Of a stretch of DNA of 63,473 nt, positions 49,871-59,039 are shown piece after piece. A model generated the notes under the pieces. The model saw only the letters and a program-made list of their open reading frames with translations. It ran no database searches and was not told the origin of the DNA. This DNA comes from Akkermansiaceae bacterium. GTDB taxonomy: Bacteria; Verrucomicrobiota; Verrucomicrobiia; Verrucomicrobiales; Akkermansiaceae. The translations under genes and the position numbers were made by a program. The stretch lies in assembly GCA_029253285.1 (NCBI GenBank), contig JAQWZU010000020.1:1-63473 (forward strand), read 5' to 3'. Numbering within the stretch: position 1 is the stretch's first letter; each line of letters begins with the position of its first letter.

Positions 49871-50878
49871 ATGAGTGACGACAAGGAAGCAGTAGAACGG
49901 CTGCACGGAAGCTATCAGCGAATGAAGGAAGAGCTGGCCCAGGTAATTGTGGGTCAGGATAAAGTGGTTGAGCAGGTTTTGATGGCCATGTTTTGCCGGG
50001 GACATGCCCTTCTAGTCGGTGTTCCGGGCTTGGCGAAGACGCTTTTGGTCTCGACGGTTTCCGAAGCTCTGGAGCTGGAGTATAAGCGGATTCAGTTCAC
50101 GCCCGATCTCATGCCTGCTGATATCACCGGAACGGATGTGTTAGAGGTGGACCCGGAAACCGGTCATCGTGGCTTCCGATTTGTGAATGGTCCGCTTTTC
50201 GCGAGCATGGTGCTGGCGGACGAGATTAACCGGACACCGCCCAAGACGCAGGCAGCTCTTCTCGAGGCGATGCAGGAGCACCACGTCACTGTTGGTGAGC
50301 GTACGCTGCAGCTTCCTGATCCATTTTTTGTTCTGGCAACTCAGAACCCGATTGAGCAGGAGGGAACCTATCCACTCCCGGAAGCCCAGCTCGACCGATT
50401 CCTTTTTAATATTATTGTCGATTATCCCACTGGTGAAGAAGAGAGAGAGATCATTCGTCGTGTTACTAGTCCGAACTCTGCGAAAGTTTCGCCACTCATG
50501 TCGGGTGCGGAGATCATCGAACTACAGCAGATTGTGAAGCGGGTTCCGGTTGGCGATCATGTGATTGATTTTGCAGCCAAACTGGCTCGTGCCACTCGAC
50601 CTGGTTCGGATGAAGCTCCAAGCTTTGTGAAGGAAATGGTGGGATGGGGGGCTGGTCCGCGTGCTGGTATTTCCCTGATTTCAGCGGCCAAAGCGCATGC
50701 CGTACTTCGCGGACGCCTTCATGCCACTACCGGCGATGTGGCTGCGGTTGCCCTGCCTGTCCTGCGACACAGGGTCCTTACGACCTTCAATGCGGAAGCG
50801 GCCGGAGTGAAGAGCGACGATATCATTCGTCGACTCGTTGAAGAGCTCGGTGGCGGTGACAGCAAAATCGAAATTTAA
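49871..50878 (+). CDS. MoxR-family AAA+ ATPase
   Basis: A 335-residue AAA+ ATPase. Walker A is GVPGLAKTL, Walker B LADEINRTPPKTQ, sensor 1 ATQNPIEQEGTYPLPEAQLDRF, and the C-terminal lid contains GAGPRAGISLI. MoxR proteins are chaperone-like and act with vWA-domain proteins, probably inserting metals or remodelling partners. A good Shine-Dalgarno (AGGATGAGG) precedes the ATG. It is the first gene of a four-gene unit with the DUF58 and two vWA membrane proteins, 23 bases from the next gene, and the archaemetzincin remnant lies divergently upstream. Confidence 0.95.
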   Translation: MSDDKEAVERLHGSYQRMKEELAQVIVGQDKVVEQVLMAMFCRGHALLVGVPGLAKTLLVSTVSEALELEYKRIQFTPDLMPADITGTDVLEVDPETGHRGFRFVNGPLFASMVLADEINRTPPKTQAALLEAMQEHHVTVGERTLQLPDPFFVLATQNPIEQEGTYPLPEAQLDRFLFNIIVDYPTGEEEREIIRRVTSPNSAKVSPLMSGAEIIELQQIVKRVPVGDHVIDFAAKLARATRPGSDEAPSFVKEMVGWGAGPRAGISLISAAKAHAVLRGRLHATTGDVAAVALPVLRHRVLTTFNAEAAGVKSDDIIRRLVEELGGGDSKIEI

Positions 50879-50901
50879 GCGACTACCTAAACAGGATTAC
50901 G

Positions 50902-51843
50902 ATGGCCGGGGAGAGTGAGCATTTGAAAATGCCGGAGTGCATGCGCCTCCTTGCGCCCGAAGTGCTTGGCGGGATAAGACGGCTTGAATGGCTGGCCCGT
51001 CTGCGAAAGCAGGGTACTCTGACCGGTAAGCACACCAGTCCGGACAAGGGGGTGTCAGTGGAGTTTGCGGAACACCGTGAATATACCTATGGTGACGACT
51101 TGCGAAATCTTGATTGGCGGGTCATGGCCAAGAGTGACCGTAATGTCATTAAGCAGTTCATTGAGGAAACCAACCTTCGTGCGACCATCGTCCTCGATGT
51201 CTCTGGTTCGATGAATTTTAAAGGTGATGAGGGAACCGAGATCAACGGGGAAGTGATTTCGAAATTTGAATACGGTCGCTATCTGGCGGCGGCGCTTTCG
51301 TATCTCTATATCAAGCAGGGAGACGCTGCCGGGTTGGTGACCTTCGATGACGAAATCAAAACCCTGATGCGTGCTGAGAACCGCCCGAGCCAGGTTCGTC
51401 GAATCTGTGAAGAGCTTTATACGACCGAGCCGGGGAAGGAAACAGGAGTTGGAAAAGTACTCCACGAAGTGGCTGAGCGGATTCCTAAGCGTGGCCTGGT
51501 GATTTTGATTAGTGACCTTTTTGATGACCCTTCCGAGGTTGTCGAAGCGCTACACCATTTTGATTACCGTCAGCACGAGCTTGTTGTGTTCCACGTATTG
51601 GCTGAAGAGGAACTAAGTTTCCCTTTCCAATCCTTTCAGCGCTTCCGGGATCTGGAGGGGGTTGAGGAGATGATGCGCATCGATCCGCAGGCCGTGCGGG
51701 CGGCTTATCTCGAAAAACTTCGTGAATTTATTAATTCGATTGAGTCGGTCTGTGGAAATCTTCGCGCAGATTATGTGCCGGTGACGACTAAGACGTCGGT
51801 TCCTGATGCTCTGGTACGTTATCTGGGAAGGAGGAAGAAGTAA
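50902..51843 (+). CDS. DUF58 / vWA-like protein of MoxR operon
   Basis: A 313-residue cytoplasmic protein. The DUF58 signature GDDLRNLDWRVMAKSDRNVIKQF is at about 65-90, followed by a vWA-like fold with an apparent MIDAS motif DVSGSMN. It has no membrane helix, unlike many DUF58 proteins that begin with two. In MoxR operons these proteins are thought to be the soluble partner of the ATPase. It ends three bases before the next gene, and its tail encodes that gene's strong ribosome-binding site (GGAAGGAGG). Confidence 0.93.
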   Translation: MAGESEHLKMPECMRLLAPEVLGGIRRLEWLARLRKQGTLTGKHTSPDKGVSVEFAEHREYTYGDDLRNLDWRVMAKSDRNVIKQFIEETNLRATIVLDVSGSMNFKGDEGTEINGEVISKFEYGRYLAAALSYLYIKQGDAAGLVTFDDEIKTLMRAENRPSQVRRICEELYTTEPGKETGVGKVLHEVAERIPKRGLVILISDLFDDPSEVVEALHHFDYRQHELVVFHVLAEEELSFPFQSFQRFRDLEGVEEMMRIDPQAVRAAYLEKLREFINSIESVCGNLRADYVPVTTKTSVPDALVRYLGRRKK

Positions 51844-51846
51844 GCG

Positions 51847-54699
51847 ATGCTCTTTCTGAATCCATTACTTTTGTTGGGTCTCGCCGGGGTCTTGGTCCCG
51901 ATAATCCTACACCTGATTCGCAAGCAGGCCGCCAAGCCATACGACTGGGGCGCGATGCGCTTTCTTTTCGATACCGTGGCGGCACGACGCAAGCGAATGG
52001 AGTGGGAGGACTTTCTTCTGATGGCGGCACGATGCCTTCTGATTGCGCTGATTGCACTGGCTGTTTCGCGACCATTCGTTCCGCCCGATTCGCAAATTCC
52101 GTGGCTCTTTGTTCTGCCGCTTGGTTTGCTTGGGATGGCATTTCTGGGAGGCTCCTTCGTTCTCTCTTCATTGAAGGCAACCTGGATTATGCGAGTGATC
52201 GCGTTGGCTTTGATTAGTGGTGCGGGATTCATCAGCTGGCAGGAGAAGAACCTAAATTTGAGTCGTTTCCAAACGAGTCCCCGTAGAGATGTCGCGCTTG
52301 TGATTGATGGGTCGACTTCAATGTTGATCCAGACCGAGGGACAGACGGCCTTTTCCCGTGCAATTGAAGAAGCCCGCCGCTTTGTCAAAGATGCTCCAAA
52401 AGGAACGGCGTTTTCAGTGGTGCTCGGGGGACCTGCGCCGGAGATGCGGACCGGAAATCCATTAACACATCGGGCCGACGTTCTCGAGGTTCTCGATCAA
52501 TTGGAGCCGGTGGGTGGTCCATTTAGGGCTCACGAAGCCTTAGGCGTGGCAACGTTGACATTGGCCGAAGGTCGGGCGGCCACAAAAGATATTGTCGTCT
52601 TTACCGATCAGCAGAGGGTTGGATGGCAATTGGAGAGTACTACGGCGTGGAGTAATTTGGGGGATGCCTGGGAAGGGCTTCCAGCAAAGCCGCGGTTGTT
52701 AGTAAGGTCATTTCCACCACCTGAAAATTTGAGAAATGTTTCTATTTCAGAAATTGAATTATCCCGTGAGATCGTGGGGACCGATCGTGAGGTGATGATC
52801 AGGGTGCGTGTTGAGAACACCGGAACGGAAGTCATTACGCCGGGATTACTGAAGATGACTGTGGAGGGGAAGGAATTGAAGTCAAAAGGAGTTGGACAAC
52901 TGATCCCCGGGGGAGAAGAAGTTATTGATTACCGTCATCGTTTCACGAAAGCGGGCCCGCAGGTTATCAAGGCAGCCCTAGCTAGTAAGGATGATTTGGT
53001 TGGTGACGATATCAGCGAGCGGGTGCTTTGGGTGAAGGAAACTCTTCCGGTCTTAATCGTGGAAGGAAATAGCGGGGCATCGTTTTTTGAGCGGGCAGGT
53101 GGCTATTTGGGATTGGCTTTGGCGCCTGCTGACACGGAATCTTCGGTGTTTGTTGATCCCCGGGTGGTTGAGGCAAATGCCTTTGTGAACGAAACTCTTG
53201 AGGATGACACCGTCGTGGTCTTGGCTGATGTGACGAGACTCCCCACGGACACTTCCGCAAAGCTGGTTGATTTTGTCCTTAAAGGTGGCGGCCTTTGGAT
53301 ATTGGCCGGTCCGAATATTGAGGAGGACTTTTATCAGAATTGGCAAGGGGGGGACGGCCCGGTTGTTCCCATAAAGTTGGGGAAAATGAACCTGCCGGAG
53401 AATGGTGTTCGCGTGGCTCAGGGAACGTTCGATCATCCTGTTTTGAGGATTTTCAAAGAAGCGGCAGGTGATGATCTGGCCGAGGGAGTTGTCCTGGGAT
53501 ATCGTGAATCTACGGGTCTTGTGAGTGGGGCCCAGGCGGCAGCCCGCTTTGCCGACGGAGAAATTTTCATGGCGACCCGGGCATACGGACATGGCCGTGT
53601 TGTCGTTACCACGACCGGCCTTGATGCCCGGATGGGGAGTCTGCCGGCCCGGCCGAGTTTTGTGCCTTTGGTTCATGAATTGACCAACTGGTTGGCGGGA
53701 GGCAAGGGGGTTGAATTGAATGTCAAGGCGAGTTGGAGTCCGACCTTATCTCTTCCGACCGGAGGAGGATTGCGAGCCAGCTATCTTGAAGGAAAGAATG
53801 GCGAGAAAGGCGAAATGCTCAATCGCGTTGATTCGGCGATCAATTTCAATTGGCGGGGCGGGCCTCCAGAAAAGGGGCTCAAGGCAGATGAATTTGTCGT
53901 GAAATGGCAGGGTTCTCTTTTGCCGCCTCAATCGGGTGAATATGTTTTTGAAGCGATCGTTGATGACGAATTTAAAATGTGGCTTGACGGCGATGAGGTT
54001 CTTAAAGGGGAGGGGGCGACGAGACGTTCCAAGAAAATTAATTTAGTGGCGGGAGAGATCGTGCCATTCCGGGCCGAATATCGAGAAGGTTGGGGGGAGG
54101 CGTTCGTGTCATTGAGTTGGAAGCGTCCGGACCGGGTTTCTGAAATTGTTCCGGCTTCGGCCTTCCTGGCGGTTGTGGAAGATGATGAAGATGTCGTCCT
54201 GGCAACCTCAAGGGCGCTCGATCCCAAAGGACGGGAGAGAGATGTCGCTGCGACGCAGGGGCGGAGAGGTCGTCTGCTTGAGGTGGAAGGATCAGCCCTT
54301 CCGGGTCAGTATCAACTTGAGGTGCCGGCTGGTCTGCGCTCCGATGTCGAAGGTAAAGAGACGCTTCCCTTGGTTGTGAAACGTGAAGGTGGTGAAAGTC
54401 GATTCGACCGTTGGAACGATGATGACCGCAATTTGATCAAGCGGGAGATTGATTTGATGGAATTGGGCTCGATTGACAACATGCTCTCGGTTCTGCGTGG
54501 CGAAGGTTTTGGACGGGAGATTTGGAAGGTCATCGCGATTGCTGCTCTGATTCTATTTTTCTTGGAAGGCTTGCTTGCCCGCTGGGTTTCAAAGTCACGA
54601 AGAGCGGGTGAAGAGGTAAGGGTTGATTTTGAAAAACGCGATGAGGTTCCGATTGAGTTCTCGAAATCAGTAGCTCAAACGAAAGGAGGAACCCGATGA
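51847..54699 (+). CDS. BatA-like vWA membrane protein with embedded PA14 domain
   Basis: A 950-residue protein. It begins with the BatA N-terminal membrane motif (FLNPLLLLGLAGVLVPIILHLI) plus further helices to about 135. A vWA-like domain with D-x-S-x-S (VIDGSTSM) spans about 145-290, then CARDB/Ig-like strands (VRVENTGTEVI), then a glutamine-amidotransferase-like region (VLIVEGNSG, LKGGGLWILAGP, HPVLRIF). Residues about 660-775 form a PA14-like beta-barrel (SGEYVFEAIVDDEFKMWLDG-type block, REGWGEAFVSLSW), a carbohydrate-binding module unusual in this family. A final helix near 895-915 anchors the C-terminus. The last four bases overlap the next gene. Confidence 0.88.
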   Translation: MLFLNPLLLLGLAGVLVPIILHLIRKQAAKPYDWGAMRFLFDTVAARRKRMEWEDFLLMAARCLLIALIALAVSRPFVPPDSQIPWLFVLPLGLLGMAFLGGSFVLSSLKATWIMRVIALALISGAGFISWQEKNLNLSRFQTSPRRDVALVIDGSTSMLIQTEGQTAFSRAIEEARRFVKDAPKGTAFSVVLGGPAPEMRTGNPLTHRADVLEVLDQLEPVGGPFRAHEALGVATLTLAEGRAATKDIVVFTDQQRVGWQLESTTAWSNLGDAWEGLPAKPRLLVRSFPPPENLRNVSISEIELSREIVGTDREVMIRVRVENTGTEVITPGLLKMTVEGKELKSKGVGQLIPGGEEVIDYRHRFTKAGPQVIKAALASKDDLVGDDISERVLWVKETLPVLIVEGNSGASFFERAGGYLGLALAPADTESSVFVDPRVVEANAFVNETLEDDTVVVLADVTRLPTDTSAKLVDFVLKGGGLWILAGPNIEEDFYQNWQGGDGPVVPIKLGKMNLPENGVRVAQGTFDHPVLRIFKEAAGDDLAEGVVLGYRESTGLVSGAQAAARFADGEIFMATRAYGHGRVVVTTTGLDARMGSLPARPSFVPLVHELTNWLAGGKGVELNVKASWSPTLSLPTGGGLRASYLEGKNGEKGEMLNRVDSAINFNWRGGPPEKGLKADEFVVKWQGSLLPPQSGEYVFEAIVDDEFKMWLDGDEVLKGEGATRRSKKINLVAGEIVPFRAEYREGWGEAFVSLSWKRPDRVSEIVPASAFLAVVEDDEDVVLATSRALDPKGRERDVAATQGRRGRLLEVEGSALPGQYQLEVPAGLRSDVEGKETLPLVVKREGGESRFDRWNDDDRNLIKREIDLMELGSIDNMLSVLRGEGFGREIWKVIAIAALILFFLEGLLARWVSKSRRAGEEVRVDFEKRDEVPIEFSKSVAQTKGGTR

Positions 54700-57077
54700 G
54701 AGTGATTTTGAGAGGAGCCGTGATGTTCGGCCTGTTTTGGGGCCTGGTAATCTTTTTGAATCGTTGGCTTGATCTGAGTCCCGATTGGCCTCAGTGGAGT
54801 GTTCCCTTGGTCGGCGCGCTGGGGGCAGAGCTTATTTTGTGGTCTTATCGCTATGAGCGGAAAGCTGTCGGGGAGAAACGAGGGCGCTGGTTGGTGGCCC
54901 TGAGGATCTCCCAACTTCTCTTGTTGTGTTGGATTTTACTGGAGCCGGTTTGGAGCCGCTATGTTGATCGTGAGATACGCCGTGAGATTGTTCTCTTGAT
55001 TGATGATTCGGCGTCGATGCATTTGATTGATGAGGGAGCGACCAAGACACGTCAGGAATTAGCGGAAGAGATTCTTACTGAAAGTGGTGTTGTTGAGGCG
55101 CTGGATGGAAAAGTCGGAGTTCGAACAGTTCGCGCGGCACGTCGGGCGTTGATGGAAGATGACGATGCCGTTGAAGGATGGGATCAGGCCACGGATATTG
55201 CCGGCGCATTGGAGAGTGTTCTAGAGCAAGTGCCGCCCGATCAGCTGGCAGGGGTTGTCATGTTGAGTGATGGTCGTCACAACCGTCCAGGCAGCGTTGA
55301 CGACGCTGCGCGGCGTTTTGGAATTCTCGATGCACCAATTGCGGTGATTCCAATTGGAAGTGAAATTCCGCCGAAGGATGCGTCAATTATTTCGGTGAAA
55401 TCACCTGATGCAGTTTATCTTGGGGATCGAATCCGGGTGGCGACCTTATTGAAGTTTAACGGTTATCGCGGGAAGAAAGCGACGGTGGAATTATATTCCG
55501 GCGATGAGAAAATCGACTCGCGGCAAATTTCCATTCCCCAGGACAATCACCGTGAGGAGGTGAAATTTCGTCACCTTCCCGAAGAAGGTGGCATCGGAGA
55601 ATACCGGGTTGTGTTGAACGGCCTGGAGAATGAAACCTTCGATAACAATAACGAATGGGGATTTCAAACTGTGGTGAGTGATGCCCGAACCAACGTATTG
55701 TTGATTGACCAAACTCCGAGGTGGGAGTTCCGTTATCTACGCAATCTCTTCTACGGGCGTGATCAGTCGATCCATCTGCAGTCCGTTCTCATGGAGCCGG
55801 ATCGTATTTCAGGACAATCAGCGAAGAGAGTGGTGGCTTCTGCGAGTCGTCCCTTCGGAGAAGCCAATGCAACGGCTCTCCCTGAAACGGAGGAGGAGTG
55901 GCGAAAATTTGACGTGATCATTCTTGGCGACGTGGCCCAGGATGCCATCACCAATGAGCAATGGGAGATTATCTCGAGCTGTGTCCGTGATCGCGCGGCT
56001 TTATTGATCATGGTGGCCGGACCACAGTCAATGCCACATGCTTATGAATCGGAGGTCGCCCAGAGTTTGGTGCCTGTTAACTACGAAGTGTCCAAACGGA
56101 CCTATTTTGGAAGTGATGGCACCTTTAATTTCGCTCTGACAAACACTGGGCGAACCCATCCGGTAACCGCGCAGGTTGAAGGGCAGATGAGGAATGAGCA
56201 ACTCTGGGAGCGGTTCCCAGAGCTTCGCTGGCGTCACCCCGTGAAAGGTCTTAAAGGAGGGGCCGAAGTCCTCCTACATGCCGAAAGTGTTGATAAGGCC
56301 AAGCGGACGGTGAATTCCGCAGCGTCTCTCGATGCGGCGCTCGTCGAAGTTGCTAAACGACGGGAGCGCGAAGCTCAAAATGCTCTCTTGGTTACCCGCC
56401 AAACAGGTAAAGGGAAGGTTGCGATGCTCCTCACCGATCGTAGCTGGCGATTGCGGGAAGGTGTTGGCGATGTTTATCATCACCGTTTTTGGGGGCAGTT
56501 GGTGCGTTGGGGCGCCGGGCCGAATCTTCGTTCGGGTAACAACAAAGCACGTCTGGGGACTGATCAGCTGACTTACACCGGAGACGATGAAGTCCGCATC
56601 ATGGCCCGCCTCCGGGATGAATCGTTAAATCCCATTGTCGATAGTTCGTTGACTGCCGAAGTTCGCCATGAGTCCGGGCAAACAACGACTGTGGATCTCT
56701 CTTACCGGGAGGATTCTAATGGACTGCACACGGCTTTGGCGGGACCATTCCGGAGGCCTGGAAACTACGAGATTTTTCTAAATGGTGACACCGTTGAGGA
56801 TGAGCTTTTGACTAATTTTCGGGTGGTGGGCTCTATGAGTGCGGTGGAGCTTTCCGAGACGACATTAAATCTTCCGCTTCTTGAAAGCGTGGCTCAAATG
56901 TCCGGCGGGCGGGTTTTCGATGGGGAGGGAAATCTGGCTGATCTCTTCGTCACGGAGGAGGAAACCCGAGAGGAACTCAGGGAAACTTCCCTGTGGGATC
57001 GATGGTTGATCTTCGGGTTGCTGGCACTTTTTCTGACCACGGAATGGGTCATGAGACGTCGTGGAGGGTTGAGTTAG
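54696..57077 (+). CDS. Second vWA/GATase-like membrane protein of MoxR operon
   Basis: A 793-residue protein with two or three N-terminal membrane helices (about 5-22, 35-50 and 68-88), then a vWA domain with MIDAS LLIDDSASM, VVMLSDGRHN and an AVIPIGSE strand. A beta-rich region (VYLGDRIRVATLL) and a class-I-glutamine-amidotransferase-like domain (NVLLIDQTPRWEFRYLRNL, VIILGDVAQ) follow, and a C-terminal helix near 765-782 precedes RRRGG. It shares layout with the preceding protein and probably pairs with it. Its ATG overlaps the upstream stop (ATGA) and has AAAGGAGG as ribosome-binding site. Confidence 0.9.
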   Translation: MRVILRGAVMFGLFWGLVIFLNRWLDLSPDWPQWSVPLVGALGAELILWSYRYERKAVGEKRGRWLVALRISQLLLLCWILLEPVWSRYVDREIRREIVLLIDDSASMHLIDEGATKTRQELAEEILTESGVVEALDGKVGVRTVRAARRALMEDDDAVEGWDQATDIAGALESVLEQVPPDQLAGVVMLSDGRHNRPGSVDDAARRFGILDAPIAVIPIGSEIPPKDASIISVKSPDAVYLGDRIRVATLLKFNGYRGKKATVELYSGDEKIDSRQISIPQDNHREEVKFRHLPEEGGIGEYRVVLNGLENETFDNNNEWGFQTVVSDARTNVLLIDQTPRWEFRYLRNLFYGRDQSIHLQSVLMEPDRISGQSAKRVVASASRPFGEANATALPETEEEWRKFDVIILGDVAQDAITNEQWEIISSCVRDRAALLIMVAGPQSMPHAYESEVAQSLVPVNYEVSKRTYFGSDGTFNFALTNTGRTHPVTAQVEGQMRNEQLWERFPELRWRHPVKGLKGGAEVLLHAESVDKAKRTVNSAASLDAALVEVAKRREREAQNALLVTRQTGKGKVAMLLTDRSWRLREGVGDVYHHRFWGQLVRWGAGPNLRSGNNKARLGTDQLTYTGDDEVRIMARLRDESLNPIVDSSLTAEVRHESGQTTTVDLSYREDSNGLHTALAGPFRRPGNYEIFLNGDTVEDELLTNFRVVGSMSAVELSETTLNLPLLESVAQMSGGRVFDGEGNLADLFVTEEETREELRETSLWDRWLIFGLLALFLTTEWVMRRRGGLS

Positions 57078-57127
57078 GGCGATTCTGCTCGCGGTTTGCG
57101 CGGTGAATTGAGTAAGAGTTTAGTGAA

Positions 57128-58558
57128 ATGATACTTCGGTTGATCGCTTTTTTCCTCTTTGTATGTCCTTTGCTCGGGCAGAGTTACGCACCCAGTCGTG
57201 AGAGAGTTCCGGTAGTTCCGCGGGAATTCCGGGCCGCTTGGGTGGCTTGTGTGTTTAATATCGATTGGCCAAGTAAGAAGGGGTTGGGAGCGTCAGCCCA
57301 GCAAGCGGAAATGAGGCGGATTTTGGACAAAATGGCCTCCATGCGCATGAACGCGATTATCTTCCAGGTGCGTCCCAATGCTGATGCCGTCTATCGTTCA
57401 AATTTGGAGCCGTGGAGTCATTGGGTGAGTGGGACCCAGGGAAATTCTCCGGGTTATGACCCGCTGGCTTATTGTATTCAACAGGCGCATGCCAGGGGGA
57501 TCGAGGTGCACGCCTGGTTTAATCCTTTTCGCGCTTTGCCGAATAGTGAGATTCCTACGGCTCGGAATCATGTGACGCGAACGCACTCCAGCGTGATTAG
57601 GAATTTTAAATCTTATCGCTGGATGGATCCCTCGAGCCAATTCACCCAACAACGTGCCTTGGCGACGATTCTGGATGTAGTGAGTCGTTACGATGTGGAT
57701 GGCGTGCACATTGATGACTATTTTTATCCGTATCCAGATGTCGCAAAAAATGGTGAACCCAAACAGATCTTTCCTGATGGGAAAACTCCGGCAGCGCGTC
57801 GGGTGATCGTCGATGGATTTGTGCAGCGGATGTATCGTTCGGTGAAGCAAAAGAAGCCCTGGGTCAGAGTCGGCATTAGTCCGTTTGGAATTTGGCGGCC
57901 AGGCGTGCCGGCCGGGACGACAGCTTCGATTGATTCCTATCGTCACCTTTCTGCGGATTCACGGAAATGGCTGGCTAATGGCTGGTGCGATTATTTGTCG
58001 CCTCAATTATATTGGCGAATTGAGGGTCCGCAGAGTTACACCAAGCTCTTAAGCTGGTGGCGTGCACAGGGAGAACGTCCGGTTTGGCCGGGGATTGCTG
58101 CTTCGCGGGTGCTGTCATCGGATGACCCGGGACGTCCGGCGAGCGAGATCATTAACCAGGTGTCGCTTTCCCGGAGTGTGGGTCGAAACTATGTCGGGCA
58201 TGTTTTTTGGAGTATGAAATCCTTGATGCAGAATCGAGGCGGAGTGAGTGATGGTTTGACGAAGAATTTCTATCAGCAGGCGGCTCTGGTTCCTCCCATG
58301 CCGTGGATTAACAACGCTCCACCTGGGACTCCGGCGGTCAAGGCTGGGAGAGGAAGTGGCGGTGTTTCCGTGGCCTGGTCACCAGTTGCGGGGTGTTCGA
58401 AATACGCGGTTCAGGCCCGCTACGGAAAGCAATGGGTTTTCATCTATGCTACGAGTGGCAAAAGTGCGACGCTGCGCGGGGCACCAGATGCGGTCGCAGT
58501 GAGCTCCGTGGATCGCTATGGTAACACCAGCGCTCCGGCCGTTCTAAGCCGCAGATAG
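57128..58558 (+). CDS. GHL10/DUF187 glycoside hydrolase (DigH-like)
   Basis: A 476-residue exported protein with a signal peptide (about 1-18, LLGQ). The TIM-barrel domain has FRAAWVACVFNIDWPS at its start, MRMNAIIFQVRPNADAVY, GIEVHAWFNPFR, the likely catalytic acid in YDVDGVHIDDYFYPYP, VGISPFGIW, and YLSPQLYWRIE. The C-terminal 90 residues resemble a fibronectin-type III module (VAWSPVAGCSKYAVQ). E. coli DigH (YddW) of this family cleaves denuded peptidoglycan glycans. It is 50 bases downstream of the vWA operon and may be read with it, pointing to an envelope role. Confidence 0.9.
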   Translation: MILRLIAFFLFVCPLLGQSYAPSRERVPVVPREFRAAWVACVFNIDWPSKKGLGASAQQAEMRRILDKMASMRMNAIIFQVRPNADAVYRSNLEPWSHWVSGTQGNSPGYDPLAYCIQQAHARGIEVHAWFNPFRALPNSEIPTARNHVTRTHSSVIRNFKSYRWMDPSSQFTQQRALATILDVVSRYDVDGVHIDDYFYPYPDVAKNGEPKQIFPDGKTPAARRVIVDGFVQRMYRSVKQKKPWVRVGISPFGIWRPGVPAGTTASIDSYRHLSADSRKWLANGWCDYLSPQLYWRIEGPQSYTKLLSWWRAQGERPVWPGIAASRVLSSDDPGRPASEIINQVSLSRSVGRNYVGHVFWSMKSLMQNRGGVSDGLTKNFYQQAALVPPMPWINNAPPGTPAVKAGRGSGGVSVAWSPVAGCSKYAVQARYGKQWVFIYATSGKSATLRGAPDAVAVSSVDRYGNTSAPAVLSRR

Positions 58559-58581
58559 TTGGAAGATGTTTTTTATGTTCA

Positions 58582-58594
58582 GCCTAATTTAGGC
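58582..58594. promoter_or_regulatory. Short palindrome upstream of mscL
   Basis: GCCTAA-T-TTAGGC, with six-base arms and a one-base centre, lies 28 bases before the mscL start. It lacks a T-run and is too tight for a good hairpin, so an operator is more plausible than a terminator, but support is thin. Confidence 0.25.
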
Positions 58595-58622
58595 GAAAAG
58601 GTTATTTACCCCTAATACCATC

Positions 58623-59039
58623 ATGCTCAAAGATTTTAAAGAATTCGCCTTCAAAGGAAACCTCATCGATATGGCTTCTGGAATCATCATTGGAGGTGCC
58701 TTTGGACTCGTGGTCAAATCGCTCGTCGATAACATCATTATGCCCGTGATCGCCGGGCTTTTCAAGCTGCCGGACTTTAGTCAGCTATACTATGCTTTTG
58801 CTGAGGGCGCTCCCAAAGGGGATCTTGAAAAGGCTCAAGAAATGGGCGCTGTGATTGCTTACGGAACCTTCATCAATACCGTGATCAACCTGCTTATAAT
58901 CGCGGCCTCGCTCTATATCGTGATTAAGAAGGTTATGGGATCAATGAAGAAGGAGGAGGAAATTTCCGCCCCAGCCGAGCCTCCTGCGCAGGAGGTGCTT
59001 CTCTCAGAGATTCGCGATCTTTTGAAAAAGGACTCCTGA
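58623..59039 (+). CDS. mscL: Large-conductance mechanosensitive channel MscL
   Basis: A 138-residue inner-membrane channel that opens under high membrane tension to release solutes during osmotic downshock. The signature FKGNLIDMASGIIIGGAFGLVVKSLVDNIIMP spans the N-terminal helix and first pore helix; the second membrane helix is FINTVINLLIIAASLYIVIK, and the cytoplasmic bundle ends EVLLSEIRDLLKK. The periplasmic loop is of normal length. Its TGA stop is immediately followed by the stop of the convergent gpsA, with no spacer. Confidence 0.97.
   Translation: MLKDFKEFAFKGNLIDMASGIIIGGAFGLVVKSLVDNIIMPVIAGLFKLPDFSQLYYAFAEGAPKGDLEKAQEMGAVIAYGTFINTVINLLIIAASLYIVIKKVMGSMKKEEEISAPAEPPAQEVLLSEIRDLLKKDS

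Noticed and set aside
49871-57077. Defence or phage-related MoxR-vWA system
   Set aside because: No nuclease, protease effector or mobile-element context is present; the layout matches the housekeeping BatA-type envelope operon of this phylum.
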